This document shows positions 45,770 to 58,700 of a stretch of DNA of 64,000 nt, one piece after another. The translations under genes were made by a program, and so were the position numbers. Source of the DNA: Saturnia japonica (lineage: Eukaryota > Arthropoda > Insecta > Lepidoptera > Saturniidae); NCBI GenBank assembly GCA_033032175.1, contig CM065318.1:3906001-3970000 (forward strand), read 5' to 3'. The stretch's first letter is position 1; each line of letters starts with the position of its first letter. The notes under the pieces were generated by a model that did no database searches, had not been told where the DNA came from, and saw only the letters and a list, made by a program, of their open reading frames with translations.

Positions 45770-46190
45770 TCCTAATACTAGCTGTGTCTCCCGGTATCAT
45801 TCGCGTTTAATTTTTTTCGGTTCTCGTCAGACAGTCAATCTGCCCTCGGCATCCACACCGTCAGCCCGGACTATTATTTCGTTCTCGCGTAGTATACTTC
45901 AGACACCTACATTTTTTTATGGGAATTGCTCCACTTTTAGCTCTGTAGCGTGCTACAAAATCCTACTAATATTATAAAGGCGAAAGTTTGTGAGTGTGTT
46001 TGTATGATGTAACAAACTTCTTCACGCTCCAACGGCTGCACCAATTTTTATGAAATTTCGTATGGAGGTAGCCGACACCGTACATTAACATCATAGGCTA
46101 CATTTTATCCCGTAATATAAAAATGATCCTAAAATTTCATAAAAACTTGGCTGGCACTGACTCCAAAAATAAGAATAACTGTATATTATT
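45770..46190. repeat. Helitron-like fragments, two orientations
   Basis: CTAGCTGTGTCTCCCGGTAT at about 45777 is a minus-oriented 3' end. CTACTAATATTATAAAGGCG at about 45961 is a plus-oriented start, followed by AAAGTTTGTGAGTGTGTTTG and ACGGCTGCACCAATTTTTAT. Confidence 0.5.
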
Positions 46191-46479
46191 GCCCTAATAA
46201 AATACATATATGGCAGACGAATAGTTCGTAGGAATTTCAAATTGCGTTAAAAAAAGGATATTTTTAAGTAAATTAATAACGTAATTATTATTTTTTTAGT
46301 GCATTTTTTCAAAGTATTTTGGAGTCGGTTTTGTTTTTGTGAAAAAAGTTTATCTGTATTTTTTACAGTAGCATTAAGCAAATTTTATGGCACTGTCACT
46401 GATCGTGTAAGCACATTAACCTACCTAGAGATGGGCTTACTCTCATGGCATCCTACATAAATATATCTTCACGTCACTA

Positions 46480-46830
46480 GAAGGCACGTCACGTCACGTT
46501 GGCAAGAAGGGATCTAGACGGGAGATGATTCCACAGTTTCACGGGAAAACAAAGATAAGACGCAAAGAACTTTTTATTTCGTGCCGAGATGAAGATTACC
46601 TTAAAACTGTGGCTTCGAAGCCCAGTGCGTGTAGTTCTGTTAGGGAAAGGAGAGTAGAGAATTACAATGAACAACTCTTCAGAACCCTCACCATGATATA
46701 GACGGAAGAATATGTTCAACGATTAAATATTCCTATGCAGCTGAATTGGCTCGATTATTTAGTAATATTTGCATCATTAACAATGAGGTCTGCTCGTCTC
46801 TGCCACCTGTTCAGGGCATCGAGAAGGTAT
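46480..46830 (-). pseudogene. LINE polymerase C-terminus
   Basis: The minus frame from about 46719 reads FFRLYHGEGSEELF and later ASYLCFPVKLWNHLPS, the conserved end (Y-H-G-E-x-S-E-E-L-F ... F-x-x-x-x-x-x-L-W-N-x-L-P) of a common insect LINE polymerase. Upstream, LLDALNRWQRRADL can be read with stops. A dead fragment; the clade is uncertain. Confidence 0.75.
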
Positions 46831-46834
46831 TTTG

Positions 46835-48640
46835 CGGATTGATCCTAGCGATGCGAATACGGTCAAGATCTGGATAAAACTTAATACTTCCGTCATAAAT
46901 CTATAGAAGGCTTCAACAATATTTAACGAATCAAATACGTTCTAATGCGGGATGCGCTATTATAAACTTAATATATGTAAGTCGTTGCAATAATAACATA
47001 AAGTGTTCAGCTGACCGGTGGCCTTCAATCATTTTGTCATATCCATCCATTCTCTCGGCGATTGTCTAGCAATTTACTGCACTGTTGTGTGTTTAAATTT
47101 CGAAACTGATCCTAAATTACTGCACGGATGTTTGGGTACTTATTATAAGGGAATTATAATTCGACTCGCGAGTTAAAATATATGTCTCCATGCTTCAAAC
47201 GCAATATGAAGATTTAAAAACATGGTATTTTAAAATATGGTCGTGAATTGCTTCAACGGGGAATGGCGGGACTAGGTCCTTTAAAATAAATACAGAAAAA
47301 AACAACAAATCGAAGAATTAATCATAAATTTCGAAAACATCGTTTTAATTCAAAATAATACCGATAGAAATATGAAATTCGACATGTTTTGTTTCAGAAA
47401 CTGTCTTATCCATATGTCTAACTCCTCGTGGTGCTTTAGTTGAATATAACCCGGGCTACCGTCCTTGGTGCTATGGTCAAAGAGGCTTCGCTCGTTAGTG
47501 CCGCACCTTGATTTATTGAACAATTTTAATCAAAAACAAACGCTTAATTAAAATAATTGGATAATGAATGGCTCAATGTATGTAGTTGACTTCAACTAAT
47601 CATCTCTTTCAACGCTTTCAAAGGTACACATTTAAAGTTTATCACTGCAAAAAGACTATCAACATAGTTGTGTTTACCATACATCAAGAAAAAATACTTC
47701 TATATGTCAAGAATACATTAGGAAGTTTTCAATTTTAATGTAGTGAAATGAACTATTTTATTGCACATCGTGAGCGAGGAAGTGTTTTAACTGAGAAAAG
47801 TGATTTTGTTTGTGATTTTCGGGCAGAATGTCACCGAATAGTAAGGAATTAAGAAGAAATAAGTATATACTTCTGTTTTATCTCTGAATAATAGCATTAG
47901 AGCAAAGTTTTTTTATCATACAATGTACCTACTACTACCATGTTCTGTTTTGATTTTTTCTACTAATTAATTCTTATAAGTACTAGAAGCCTTCTAAAAT
48001 TACATAGTGCAAACAAATTTGACTAATAAAAAAACTAAAATAAGAACAGCCAAAGTCCTTCTTTTAATATTATTGAAAAAATGTTACGATCAGCCCAGTT
48101 TTGCAGAAGGAAACAGGGAGGGACGTAATTATGATTCAAACTCAAAATCAGCTGCATTTATCTATCTCGCCGATTATTCAATTGTTGAAATATAGCGCAA
48201 TAGCGATGGATTTCTGCTAAAACGTATTCTTCAAATGCCTTGCCGACTATTAGTAGGAGATTTAAAGCCGGGTCTGATCACTGGCTATATTATATTGCTA
48301 TGACTTCTATAACTACTTACAATACATACGCAATAATAATGAATCATATTAATATCTTAGTGAACGGAATATCCTTCAGGTACTTTCAGCAAAGCACTGC
48401 AAGTCGTAAAGTGTTCGACGCTAAAATATTAATAGGTACGTTTTACCTCGTAACTCGTATTACGCTTAAAGCTTAATAAATCAACAGTTTAATGTTACTG
48501 CCAAAAGTAATGAACATTGATTTTCATCGTGATGAACCTTTTGACCTGTATGCAGTGGCGCCTGTCTGTCATTTTAATGAACACAGATCGATACAAGTTG
48601 AGGTATTATTGAAGACAAATAGATGTTATCTTTATTTTTA
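46835..48640. other. AT-rich sequence, no gene seen
   Basis: The open frames at 48007-48195 and 48240-48476 have no coding bias or family similarity. There is no repeat that I can pair within the window. Confidence 0.5.
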
Positions 48641-48647
48641 TTAATAA

Positions 48648-49272
48648 ACTAGCCAACCCGCGAAACTTCGTCTGCATCATGTAAGAGAGAGAAAGAGGGA
48701 AAGGGTTAGAGAGAGTGGGTCGCAGGCACTGTATTATTAGGTGCCGCCCGCCTCCTACATTATTCTGCTGCCGAGTTATTTTAAAACTGTGATATCTCCT
48801 ATGGTATTCATTTAAATCAATTATTATAAAGGCCAATTTTGTTCAAAATTAAATACTTGTGATGAATAACGTATTTATTTCGATAAGGATTAATACCATG
48901 TATATTAAAACACCTTCGCAAATAGTTCATTATTTTAGAACAAATTTTATTACCATAAAAAAGGTTATATTGAATAAACCTTAAAAGATTTTTAAGAAAA
49001 CTATTCCATCAAACACGATTTTTGCGTAACTTTAACCATTTACGTAGCGAATGCAATCGAAGCTCTCAAAATAAATTAAATTTGCCCGTTTTTCCAACAT
49101 TTTTCATTGTTCCTATTGATCATGACGTGATGTTATATAGCCTATAGCCTTCCTAGATAAATGGGCTATCCAATACTGAAATATTTTTTCTATTCGAATC
49201 AGTAGTTTCTGAGATTAGTGTGTTCGACCAAACAAACAAACAAACTCTTCAGCTTCATAATATTAGTATAGA
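48648..49272 (-). mobile_element. Helitron-like non-autonomous element, full length
   Basis: The left border is CTAGCCAACCCGCGAAACTT and the right border is TCATAATATTAGTATAGATG. Internally it has AGCCTATAGCCTTCCTAGAT and ACAAACAAACAAACTCTTCA. The proportions match other lepidopteran copies of this family. Confidence 0.65.
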
Positions 49273-49371
49273 TGTGATCTATATAAATATACTTTTAGAA
49301 ATCGTAAAAAATAAATAAAAAATATTAGTTGCGAACTGATTTTTATGGCAATTTGTAGACGGGAAGTATAA

Positions 49372-49588
49372 ATGTCGTCAGTCATCTATAAACCCGGCTC
49401 CCGACCAGTACCTCATCGCCTCGTGCGGTTGAGATTTCTTTGTATGGAGTTCCATATAAACGTACTCACTTGTCAACTTTGCGATGTCAACGTATCCACT
49501 CGCAGGCGAGCAGTCCGCGAGTTGTTAACGCGCCGGTCTCCAGTGGACCGCGAGTGGTTAACGCAAGGAAGATGCATCATTGGTGCGC
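49372..49588. other. GC-richer block upstream of the Transib-like element
   Basis: An 83-codon open frame spans 49372-49623, but it runs across the putative transposon border at 49589, so it is not a gene as it stands. The block (CGCAGGCGAGCAGTCCGCGA, TTAACGCGCCGGTCTCCAGT) may be flanking host sequence or part of another element. Confidence 0.4.
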
Positions 49589-50755
49589 CACAGTGGGCTG
49601 AAATCGGAGCCTCCCTTTCATAGGATTTTAGAAAAATTAAATATGTTATTTCATAGTTTTAAGTATACAGTTTTGTCAAAACAGTCATATCATTGTATAA
49701 TTTAGCAATTTCTAGCTTTATTTTTAACTTCTACATCATATAATATGGACTTGTAAATTTCAAATGTATGAAAATGGATTTTCTTTTCGTCATAACTTTT
49801 TTGTGTTTTGAGTTATAGAGCTGAAACTTATACATATCGTTACTGGGGTGGTAATGAACCCTTAGAATCTTTCACATTGACCCCGGGCGTCCCCGTTCAA
49901 AAGATATTTGTTGAGGAAAATTTCTTACTTTGATGACATTGTTTTGAGGTGAAATCATCAATCTGTAGGTTTATTTTCGACCTGAATGCTACAGGTATCG
50001 ATTAATATAGTTACCCCTGATTTACCCTACCGCTTCGTTTTTAAAAATACGATTCAGAATTCTTTTTACAATTTCAATATACCTATTTTTCTTTATTAAA
50101 AGTTGTAAATTACCTATAAATTTGCACTATAAACTTAAATTCACCGAGAAAAGTATTCGCGGACCTGAGTCCACTTCAAAAAAGGAGAAGAACAGAAAAT
50201 CTTATTAGCGAAAATGATTTTGCTACAATAGCGTACGCTCTGGCCAAGAAAGCCGCTGATAATGAAAACCACACTGACTTTTCTGAGTTACTAAAGCATT
50301 TAATTAAACACCCTGAAGATGCAAAAATGCTTCGAGCATGCCTAAACTCTACAAAGCGAACTTATTCTGCTGATGCAGCACTGGGTATATCAACGTCTTT
50401 GAAGTTATCAAAATGGCAATACGTAACACTAAGGCAGAGTACAAAATACATGGGATGTGATATTTTCCCATCATATAATGCAATACAGTCTGCGAAAAAG
50501 GAGTGCTACGTGGAAAAAGAAGACAATTTGATAACAAATAGTGAAGTCAAGCTAAAACTTCAATCTGTTCTGAACATTACAGTCAAGAGACTCTTAAAAA
50601 CATTACCATTTCCAACAGAGGTTCGTGGTAGTAATTTAACTCTCATCAGTAAATGGGGTTTTTATGGTGCATCTGGACAAAGCAACTACAAACAAAAAAT
50701 GATTGAGGATGATTCCAGTATCTTCATGTGTTCATTTGTACCGTTGAACTACACT
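49589..50755 (+). mobile_element. Transib-like DNA transposon, 5' portion
   Basis: The 5' terminus CACAGTGGGCTGAAATC fits the Transib end, whose first seven bases resemble the RAG recombination heptamer CACAGTG. The five bases before it are TGCGC, compatible with a GC-rich 5-bp target duplication. The interior contains the transposase start region at 50120-50755. The element is cut off at a (CA)n run at about 50757, and no matching right terminus is found downstream. Confidence 0.6.
50120..50755 (+). pseudogene. Transib/RAG1-like transposase, N-terminal part
   Basis: An open frame starts after a TAA at 50117. It reads FADLSPLQKRRRTENL, KLSKWQYVTLRQSTKYMG, FPSYNAIQSAKKECYVE and then LISKWGFYGASGQSNYKQK near 50650-50700. 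The order (a basic L-S-x-x-Q-K-x-R-R-T-E block, a P-S-Y-x-x-x-x-x-A-K-K-x-C-Y block, then G-F-D-G-x-S-G-Q-S-x-Y-K-Q) is what I recall for Transib transposases and their RAG1-like relatives. In the last block the expected Asp, probably the first catalytic acid, is Tyr here. The rest of the catalytic core is missing, so it is inactive. The 3' open frame after 50755 is unrelated sequence. A Chapaev-type transposase is the main alternative. Confidence 0.6.
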
Positions 50756-50778
50756 TTACACACACACACACACACTTT
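50756..50778 (+). repeat. (CA)n microsatellite
   Basis: A run of CA dinucleotides at the truncation point of the Transib-like element. Confidence 0.8.
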
Positions 50779-50961
50779 ACACACTACGTACAAGCTACTT
50801 GTCAATTCGTTGACGCGCAATGTTGACTGGTTGTCCGGCTGGCCGGTGTTTATTCGGGTGCCGGGTTGTTATGTGACCTTTATACGTCGTTCCTTAATTA
50901 AGATAGGCTACGAAAATTGTCCATAGGTAGACATTAAATAACAAGACGAAACAAATCCAAA

Positions 50962-51118
50962 CGAATATTATAAATGGGAAACTAGCTCGAGCAGTCTGTC
51001 TGTTTGTTGTGTTTTCACGGCTAAACCGCTTAACCAGTTTCGATGAATTTTGATATAGGGATAGATTGGATCCTGGAGATGGACATAGGTTACCTGATGT
51101 CGCGATAATACCTAAAAC
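50962..51118 (+). repeat. Helitron-like fragment
   Basis: AATATTATAAATGGGAAACT, TCTGTCTGTTTGTTGTGTTT and GGATCCTGGAGATGGACATA. Similar to the subfamily at 37398. Confidence 0.5.
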
Positions 51119-51119
51119 T

Positions 51120-52650
51120 TGAAAAAAAAATAACTTTATTTTCATCAAGATTCAGCTTCACTCGTTCGTTTATTTGGCATGATCACGTTGTATAGATAAA
51201 AGGGACTTACATGGAGTTTTCCTATAGAAAATATAGTGGCATGAAATATTACAGTACTCGTAAGTTGATTAAATATTTTCTAATAACTCAGACCTATAAA
51301 ACTATAAAAAAGCAAGTCGGTCTTTATGTCCGTGTTTCGGATCAAGTTTTCCTGACAGATAAGCTCGTTTGTTACGTAACATCTACAAGTACCCACTTAC
51401 TCAGAGTTCACGTTTATCAGAGAAAGTGGAATATAAATATTATCCAACACTTTTTAGGGTTCCTTAATAAACTTTTCGTTATATATTTTTAGATGCCGTT
51501 TCTTTATTTTATTAATTAATATTATACTTATCAATATCTACTGACGAACTATCTGAGTAATCAATACTAGTTGGGATTGATAATTTGGCTTAAAAGTGTC
51601 TGGTAAACCAATTATGGCATTTATTAACATCCATCTATTAGAATGCTGTAATGAATTGAGGCCTAACACACTTCTCTATATGAGATAAAGGCCCTTAGAC
51701 TCAACAGTAGAGTACAAAAATGTCTTAGAGGTATCTGTATTTTGCGTGAATTTAAAAAAAATCTGATTTCTCTTCGTAAAACCAAACCAACTAAATTCAT
51801 ATTTTATAGTTATAGAGTTAACAATCAGTGTAAGAAATCTTTAGAAACATTATATCTATCACTTTGAAAACGGTTATATTTCCGTTAAAAAAATAAGCTT
51901 ACATTAGATTTAATGAATTATATATACAGAACCCTCTGTAAGATCAATAATCACGCTTCAATAACTTTTAAATAAAGCCGCTTTATTCAATGATGACATT
52001 TTTTCTTTTTGTGACCTCTTCTCTACATTTGACATTATTTATGTAATGAGCAAGCATAATAGGTTTTTTTTAATGGCACGCCATAGTTATGGAACTGTGC
52101 CCAATGGTAACCTAAAAATGTGGCAACACCGAAAGATCAAATAAGTATTCATCGCCATTGGCCGCAGAATATACTAGCTCGTCGCGGCCGTTTAAATGGA
52201 AACTGGATATGCGACGGCTTATCCTGAAATACGATGCGCGTAAGCGAAGCAATATGAAGAACTTTTCATCATATCAATGGTGGTCACGACATGGTCGGAC
52301 TGTACAACTCTTTCATACCGACATGTTCTCAAATTAAGTTGGTATTAAATTAAATTATTAATATAATGGGCGAAGTTTCTGTTGAAAACTTGATTGGTTA
52401 TGCAGTCGCATGCAACTGAAAATTCCTTAGTCATTTAAATATCTAGGTAGGGTGTCTAGTGCTTTATTTGTTATTCATAATAACCGCATAAAAAATACGA
52501 CTTAAATTTTTAGCACTAAAGCATTATTTAATAATCATAGGTAGTTAAATAACTTTATTTATTTTTAATACATCTGTAGTCTTGTCTGTACTTTTAATAT
52601 TTTTCCAAAATTAACCGGTCACTATATGAATGATACTGATCACGAATATA
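51120..52650. other. AT-rich sequence, no gene seen
   Basis: One 93-codon open frame (51211-51492) has no recognisable domain and an AT-driven composition. I do not call it a gene. Confidence 0.5.
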
Positions 52651-52654
52651 CCAT

Positions 52655-53142
52655 TAAATAAAATTTTGTCCGTCTGTCTGTTTGTACGTCCGGATTTAAC
52701 TCAAAAACGGCCTGACCGATCCTTATTAAATTATGTACACGGGATGCTTATGTTAACAGTCAATTGAAAGGATATAAGATTTTTCAATATTACTTTTAGA
52801 AATCGTAAAAAGAAATAATTTCCAAAAAAATCTATTTTCGTTAGTTGTTGACCGATTTTGTTGAAATTTTGTAGACGGGAAGCAACCATCATATTATAAT
52901 TGAGATGCTATAAAAATCGTTAATAAAGTATTACATATTGTGGGTTAGAATAATAATTTTCAACTAATTTTGATGAAAATTGCACATGCAATTTGCAATT
53001 TCAAATTACACATTGCGGCACATGCCACTCCTCAATTGATACGGAACACGAATTGTCAACAATATAAGTAAAAATAAAATTACGGGAAATAATAACTAAT
53101 GCGTAGTAACAAACGCGTGTGGAGCCGCGGGCACACTGCTAG
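52655..53142 (+). mobile_element. Helitron-like non-autonomous element
   Basis: It starts near AATATACCATTAAATAAAAT, has TGTCCGTCTGTCTGTTTGTA and AACTCAAAAACGGCCTGACC, and ends GCCGCGGGCACACTGCTAG with the terminal CTAG intact. Confidence 0.6.
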
Positions 53143-53144
53143 TT

Positions 53145-54175
53145 AATATGTAAACTTTGTTAGACCTTACCTCGAGTATTCTAAAAACACGAGAGTTGAT
53201 TTAAAAAATACAATAAACTGATTGAGTTAATTAAATACAACAAATCTGACCTTCATGATGATGTGTTTACTCAATAATTACAAATAAAATTGTCAGTAAC
53301 TCTCAATTCTTAACAACCGCTTATTAGAATAACCTTAAAACGATCAAAATTATTGATTAAATACTTAAAGAATATAACATATTTTTTTGTGTAAATAACA
53401 AAATATACATTTGAAGTGTCTAAAAAGATGACCATTAAAGGTCATTTTCAATATACGATACGACAAATTGGCGTCGTCTATTTACCATGTTTGATTAATT
53501 ACATCAGATACCTAATTATTTTGTTTATATTTTATAGAATGTTATTTTGTCAAAATAACGACTTTTAATTTATTATTGACACTTGACGGTCACTGCCTGT
53601 ACATATGGTGTATAATCATTTTACCGATGCAGAGGTTAAAATATCATTAAATTTCTATGTTGATATTTATCTACTCATGTAAATCAAAAATTTATATACC
53701 ACTAACATGGAAAAATCAACGTCATAGAGATAAGCCGATAAGAAACTCGTTTCGAGCTTATCAAAATCTTGTTTACGTGTATTTTTAAAGTTCAATTTAT
53801 AATTCAATTAAAACTAAATAATCCCAATTACGACTATACGGTTTTTACAATTATATTTAATTGATAAGTATAGTAATTTCCTAGATATCGTTAGGTCTAA
53901 TCTCTATATAATTATTATTTTGCAAAGGTTTTTTTTGTTGAAACTTAATTTTTCATCAAAATTAATGATTTCATTTTATATCGTATGTTCCCCACTATTG
54001 ACGAAAATTTACATAATGTATTTTAAAATTAACATCTTCATTAAAAAACGGATTAAAAAGCTTTTCAATCAGGTATGCCATTTGTTCATGTATTCGATAT
54101 TCTATACCTATCCGTTGAAAATATACCACCCGACCAAAAGCCACAGTTCATAATGCGTTGAATATTAAAATTAAT
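53145..54175. other. AT-rich sequence, no gene seen
   Basis: The open frame at 53920-54153 (77 codons) is rich in F, I, K and Y, as expected for random AT-rich sequence. Confidence 0.5.
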
Positions 54176-54179
54176 TAAC

Positions 54180-54475
54180 ACGACGTCTGTTAGATTGCTT
54201 AGTCCTATAGAGAAAGAACAATATCTTTGGAGATTTCTCCTTATTTGGGGCAGTCCGGCTGTTGAAATACTTCCGCCCTACATAAGTTCACAACCAAATA
54301 ACCTTGAGTTGATTTCCTGTGGTGAGTAGGGTTTTCATAACTCATTGGGGTAGACGGGTTCAAGGTCGGTAACGCGCTATTAATACCTATAGTATTACAA
54401 ACGTGAATAGGCTACGGTAGCCACTTACCATCAAGTGGGCCGTAAGCCTGTTTGGTAACTTAGTTTTATTTTAAT
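54180..54475 (+). repeat. Repeat family D, copy 4 (most complete)
   Basis: GGAGATTTCTCCTTATTTGG, GGGCAGTCCGGCTG, GGTGAGTAGGGTTTTCATAA and CCATCAAGTGGGCCGTAAGC in order. The other copies are at 2050, 2745 and 19985. Confidence 0.65.
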
Positions 54476-54479
54476 AAAT

Positions 54480-55360
54480 ATTCCCTTTATTCTCAATCTT
54501 TTAAGCACATTACTCATAATTAAAGCAAATGGTCACCAGTAACCTGTAATGAATATTTAACTAACTCATCAAAGACAAGTCCGCTGTAATTTATTAAATA
54601 TGTTTTAAAGGCTCAGCAACACGATTACAATCAATTTAGAATATACAATAATCATTGGTGATTATAACACTGATGAATTTCTACCGGCAAAAAGCTATCA
54701 AAAATTGTAAGTGCCAACGAAATTAGCATACGATTTTGAAGAGGAATGAAATTGTCGTATCGGAGGGTATAAAATTAATTTGATTACGACATAAATGCGC
54801 TGATCTTGACACGATATCGGTCGGTCGTGGCCTTTGGTTTTCGCAACTGCTTAATTAATAATCGAAACGCATTCCCGCACGCGACATACATCACTTACAG
54901 CTCATCTTGAGCTGTTTGGTGATTCTTGAGGACTTATTTTGTGATACTAAACAAATACGTGTCCTATAGTCATTTCTGATTTGATCACGCAGGGTAATTT
55001 TAAATATATCCATAGCCCTTTGAGTGAACTTGAGCTTTTTATGAAGCCTTTAGGTTATAGTTAGCGGCGACGTCTCAGTACCATATGTACGTAATCACTG
55101 ACAACACACTGCAATATCTTGGACGAGAAGATGTTAGGTAGCTTCCCCAAATACTGTCCAGCCGAGTTGGGTTCGACGATTGACTTCTTTCTTTTTTTTT
55201 TGTATGTTACAATGTATTTTGCTGTTACCGAATAAATACAATCAAAAAAGGTGTCCACGTTAAAGCGAAAGTTTAGTTTGAAGTATGAGTGATTTATTTT
55301 TGGTTGTTAGGACAATTGGATACTTCTCCTTTAAATCTTAACCACGTACAATTTTTGTAA
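54480..55360. other. AT-rich sequence, no gene seen
   Basis: No supported feature. A 65-codon minus frame at 55061-55258 lacks coding character. Confidence 0.5.
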
Positions 55361-55362
55361 TC

Positions 55363-55716
55363 TTGTTAGAATTGCCCAGGGAGTTTTTGTGCCAACACAT
55401 AATGCATGTTATTAATATTTTTATTGCACTTCACTTAAATGGCACACGTCGATGGCTTTCATGCAATCGTCAGAGAAAAATGTGCCTCGTTGCTCTGCAG
55501 AGTGCGGGCAAGTTCCAACTCCATCCTGAAATCCATAGCAAGGAGGTACGACTCCTTTATTATTGGTCATCTTGTTCAAAATTGTATTACAAGAACCAAA
55601 ATTGTCACAAAATATTAGTGTTTACTAACATAGGTATAGGATCTTACTTTCGTTTTATTTTGTACTAACTAACTATGGATTATAATTATCTGAAATAAAG
55701 ATTATTATTATTATTT
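55363..55716 (+). repeat. Unclassified element with ATT-repeat tail
   Basis: The stretch ends AACTATGGATTATAATTATC then TGAAATAAAG and (ATT)5. An AATAAA-like signal plus a simple-repeat tail suggests the 3' end of a LINE or SINE on the plus strand. The tail appears to be the target into which the minus-strand Dong/R4-like LINE inserted. A 101-codon frame within it (55363-55668) has no recognisable motif. Confidence 0.45.
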
Positions 55717-58700
55717 CGCTTATTTAATTCTTTACATATTTTTTTAAATTTTTTACAATAATATATAAAATACAATATTAAAATAAAAAATACAAAAAAA
55801 CAGTTGATCCCCAGTAGCGGGGTGAAGACCCATGCTACCGGTGGCTAGGGCTCCAGAGAGAGGAGCCTCCTCACAATTCGTGCCGTGTCCAGAAGAACTG
55901 CCTTCTGTATCTTACCCTTGATCCAACAGCCAAGCGAGAGCTTCCTAAGATGGTGGTCGAAACTTTTCGCTATTAGACCATTTACTGATACGACTATCGG
56001 GACAATTATTGTTGATTCCACATCCCACATGGCGGTAATCTCATGAGCCAAGTCCAAGTACTTTGAAAGTTTATCTTTCTCAGCTTTCACGAGGTTCTCA
56101 TCATGGGGTATGGTGACATCAACAAGAATTGCCCGACGCATGGACCTATCCAACAACACGATGTAAGGTTTATTGGCTACAATAGTCCTGTCTGTGATGA
56201 TAGACCGATCCCAGTAAAGCACAACATGACCGTTATCGAGAACTGGTGTTGGTGCGTATTTATAATAAGGCACTTCAAAACTTACAAGGCCGTATTTAAG
56301 AGCAAGTTGCTGGTGTATAATTCTAGCTACTTGATTATGTCTGTGCAAGTATTCGCCGTTAGCAAGATGAGAACAACCGGAAACTACATGCCTGAGTGAT
56401 TCTCCTGGGCGGTGGCATGCCCGACAAATGTCAATCGTACCATCCTTCATAATGTATTTCCGGTAGTTATTCGTCTTGATAACTTCGTCCATAATTGCAC
56501 AGACAAAACCTTCGGTTTCCCCAAAGAGATCACCAAAACGTAGCCAGGTTACTGACGCAAGTAAGTCTACATCAGGCCCATTTAGAGCCCGATAGAACCG
56601 TCAGTGAAGCTCCTTGCTCTTCCATACATCCTTGCGGTCTTGGGTGTTGATTACTATTGGTTTACGCCAGTTCTCGTTTCCTAAGGAAAGCGGTGTGAGC
56701 CCTTTGTCAACTGCTATGACATCGCGATGCATAACATCCTCGATGTGGAGAAAATGCTCCCTGAGATTGCACACCTCACGGTTGTGTAGGTTTTTGACAT
56801 TTAGAAAGCCACGGCCCCCACATTTCCGTGGGATGTACAATCTCATCACCGATGATCGCGGGTGATGCATGCGATATGTCGTTAGTAACTTTCGGACCCT
56901 CACATCCAGGGCATTCAACTCAGTCTGTGTCCACCTTAGTATGCCGAAGGAGTACATGAGCAAGGGCATAACCCAACCATTGAAGGCACGAACCTTGTTA
57001 CCACCTGACAAAAGACTATTAAGTACTTTTCTCAAGCGACCAAAGAAACGTTCCACCACTGATTGTTTAATGTCCCCGTCAGCAATACCCAATGACTCAG
57101 ACATACCAAGATATTTATAGGTTTCGACCTCGGAGAGAGATCTGAGGGAAATTGATTCTGAAATTTGTAAACTACAAGAGTTTACAACCCTACCTCGTTC
57201 CACATGAATAACCGCGCATTTGTCAACACCAAACTCCATACTAATGGAGTTACTGAAATTCTCAGTCAATTTTACTAACTCCATCAAGTCTGGTTTCTTT
57301 TGTGCAAATAATTTTAGGTCATCCATGTACAGTAGATGAGAAATGGTTTTACTCCCTCTACGAAGTCGATAGCCTAGCAGTACTAAGTGGATTCAATGCT
57401 AAGCAAAACCATAAAGGACTCAGACTGTCAACCTGAAAAATCCCTCGCTTTATCCTTATCAAGTCCATCGATCCAGAAGAACTCCCATCTCCTGGATGTC
57501 GAAGGACTGTGGTCCACTGCCCCATGCATGAGCTAAGAAAGGTGCATAGAGTTGTATTAACTTTATACAACTCCAGCACCCATCTCAACCATGAATGTGG
57601 CACCGAATCATATGCCTTCTTATAGTCAATCCAGGCGGCAAAAAGATTCCTTCTGTTTCGGCGGACCTGTTGATTAACGGTCATGTCTATGAGGAGAAGC
57701 TCCTTAGTACCACGAGATCCAGTCCTGCATCCATTCTGAGTGGTGGCCAAAATATTGTATGCATCAATGTGCTCTGATATTTTTGATGCCAGAATGGATG
57801 TAAGGAGCTTATAGATAGTGGGTAAGCACGTAATGGGTCGATAATTTTTAGCTTGCATGGTACTACCGGTCTTATGGAGCAGAAAGATGACTCCAGTGGT
57901 CAAGAGAACTGGTAGAGATCCACGTTCAAGGGCATCTTGAAACTGAGTGGCCAAGAGAGGATGTGAGTGTCGGAACCACTTTAACCAAAAATTGTGCAAT
58001 CCATCAGGTCCTGGAGTTTTCCAATTACAAGTCCGACGGATCGCGCAACTAATGTCCGAGAGGCTAATTGTTACAGCTCCCATGTCTCCGATCGATTCAC
58101 ATGCGCGATTAACAACATTTATCCATTCATGCTCAATGTGATTAACGGGAATTGACCAAATACTTTTCCAGAATGTGGACATTGCATCTGCATCTGGTAG
58201 CTGTCCATCAGCCACATGATCAGTGGGTCTCTCCCAAGCTCTATATACCTTCCTTTGTTCGCTTTTGAAAATGCGATTCCAATGAAATCTATCCACCCGT
58301 TCCCTGTAACGTCGAATACGGTTTGCCCATGCATAAACTTTCTGTTTTAGGAGGTCTATGCGCTCCGTCACCCAATTTATATATTCCTGGGGCCTAATAT
58401 TGGTCCCAACAAAAGCCTGGTTCACAAAGCGCATGACCCTTGGGCGGTTATTACCAGATTTGAAACAGATTAGCTTGCCAATGAGGGTCCTAGCTGTGCT
58501 AATACGCCTTTCAATCCTCAATTGCCATGCGGGTACATCGCTAGCAGGACATGCAATGCGATCGTTGTCTAAAAATTTTACACGAGCCATACGGCATGCT
58601 GCGATGGCCGCACAATAAAGAATTGAATGCGTATCAACAAGATCTTGGCTATTTCGTAAATACGGATCTAACAAACTATCTAGGGCTCCCACTATCGCTA

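Noticed and set aside
49372..49623. 83-codon open frame
   Set aside because: It crosses the putative Transib border at 49589 and has no recognisable domain.
50756..50926. C-terminal part of the 199-codon open frame at 50327
   Set aside because: After the (CA)n run the translation becomes repeat-derived and unrelated to the transposase; the ORF end is accidental.
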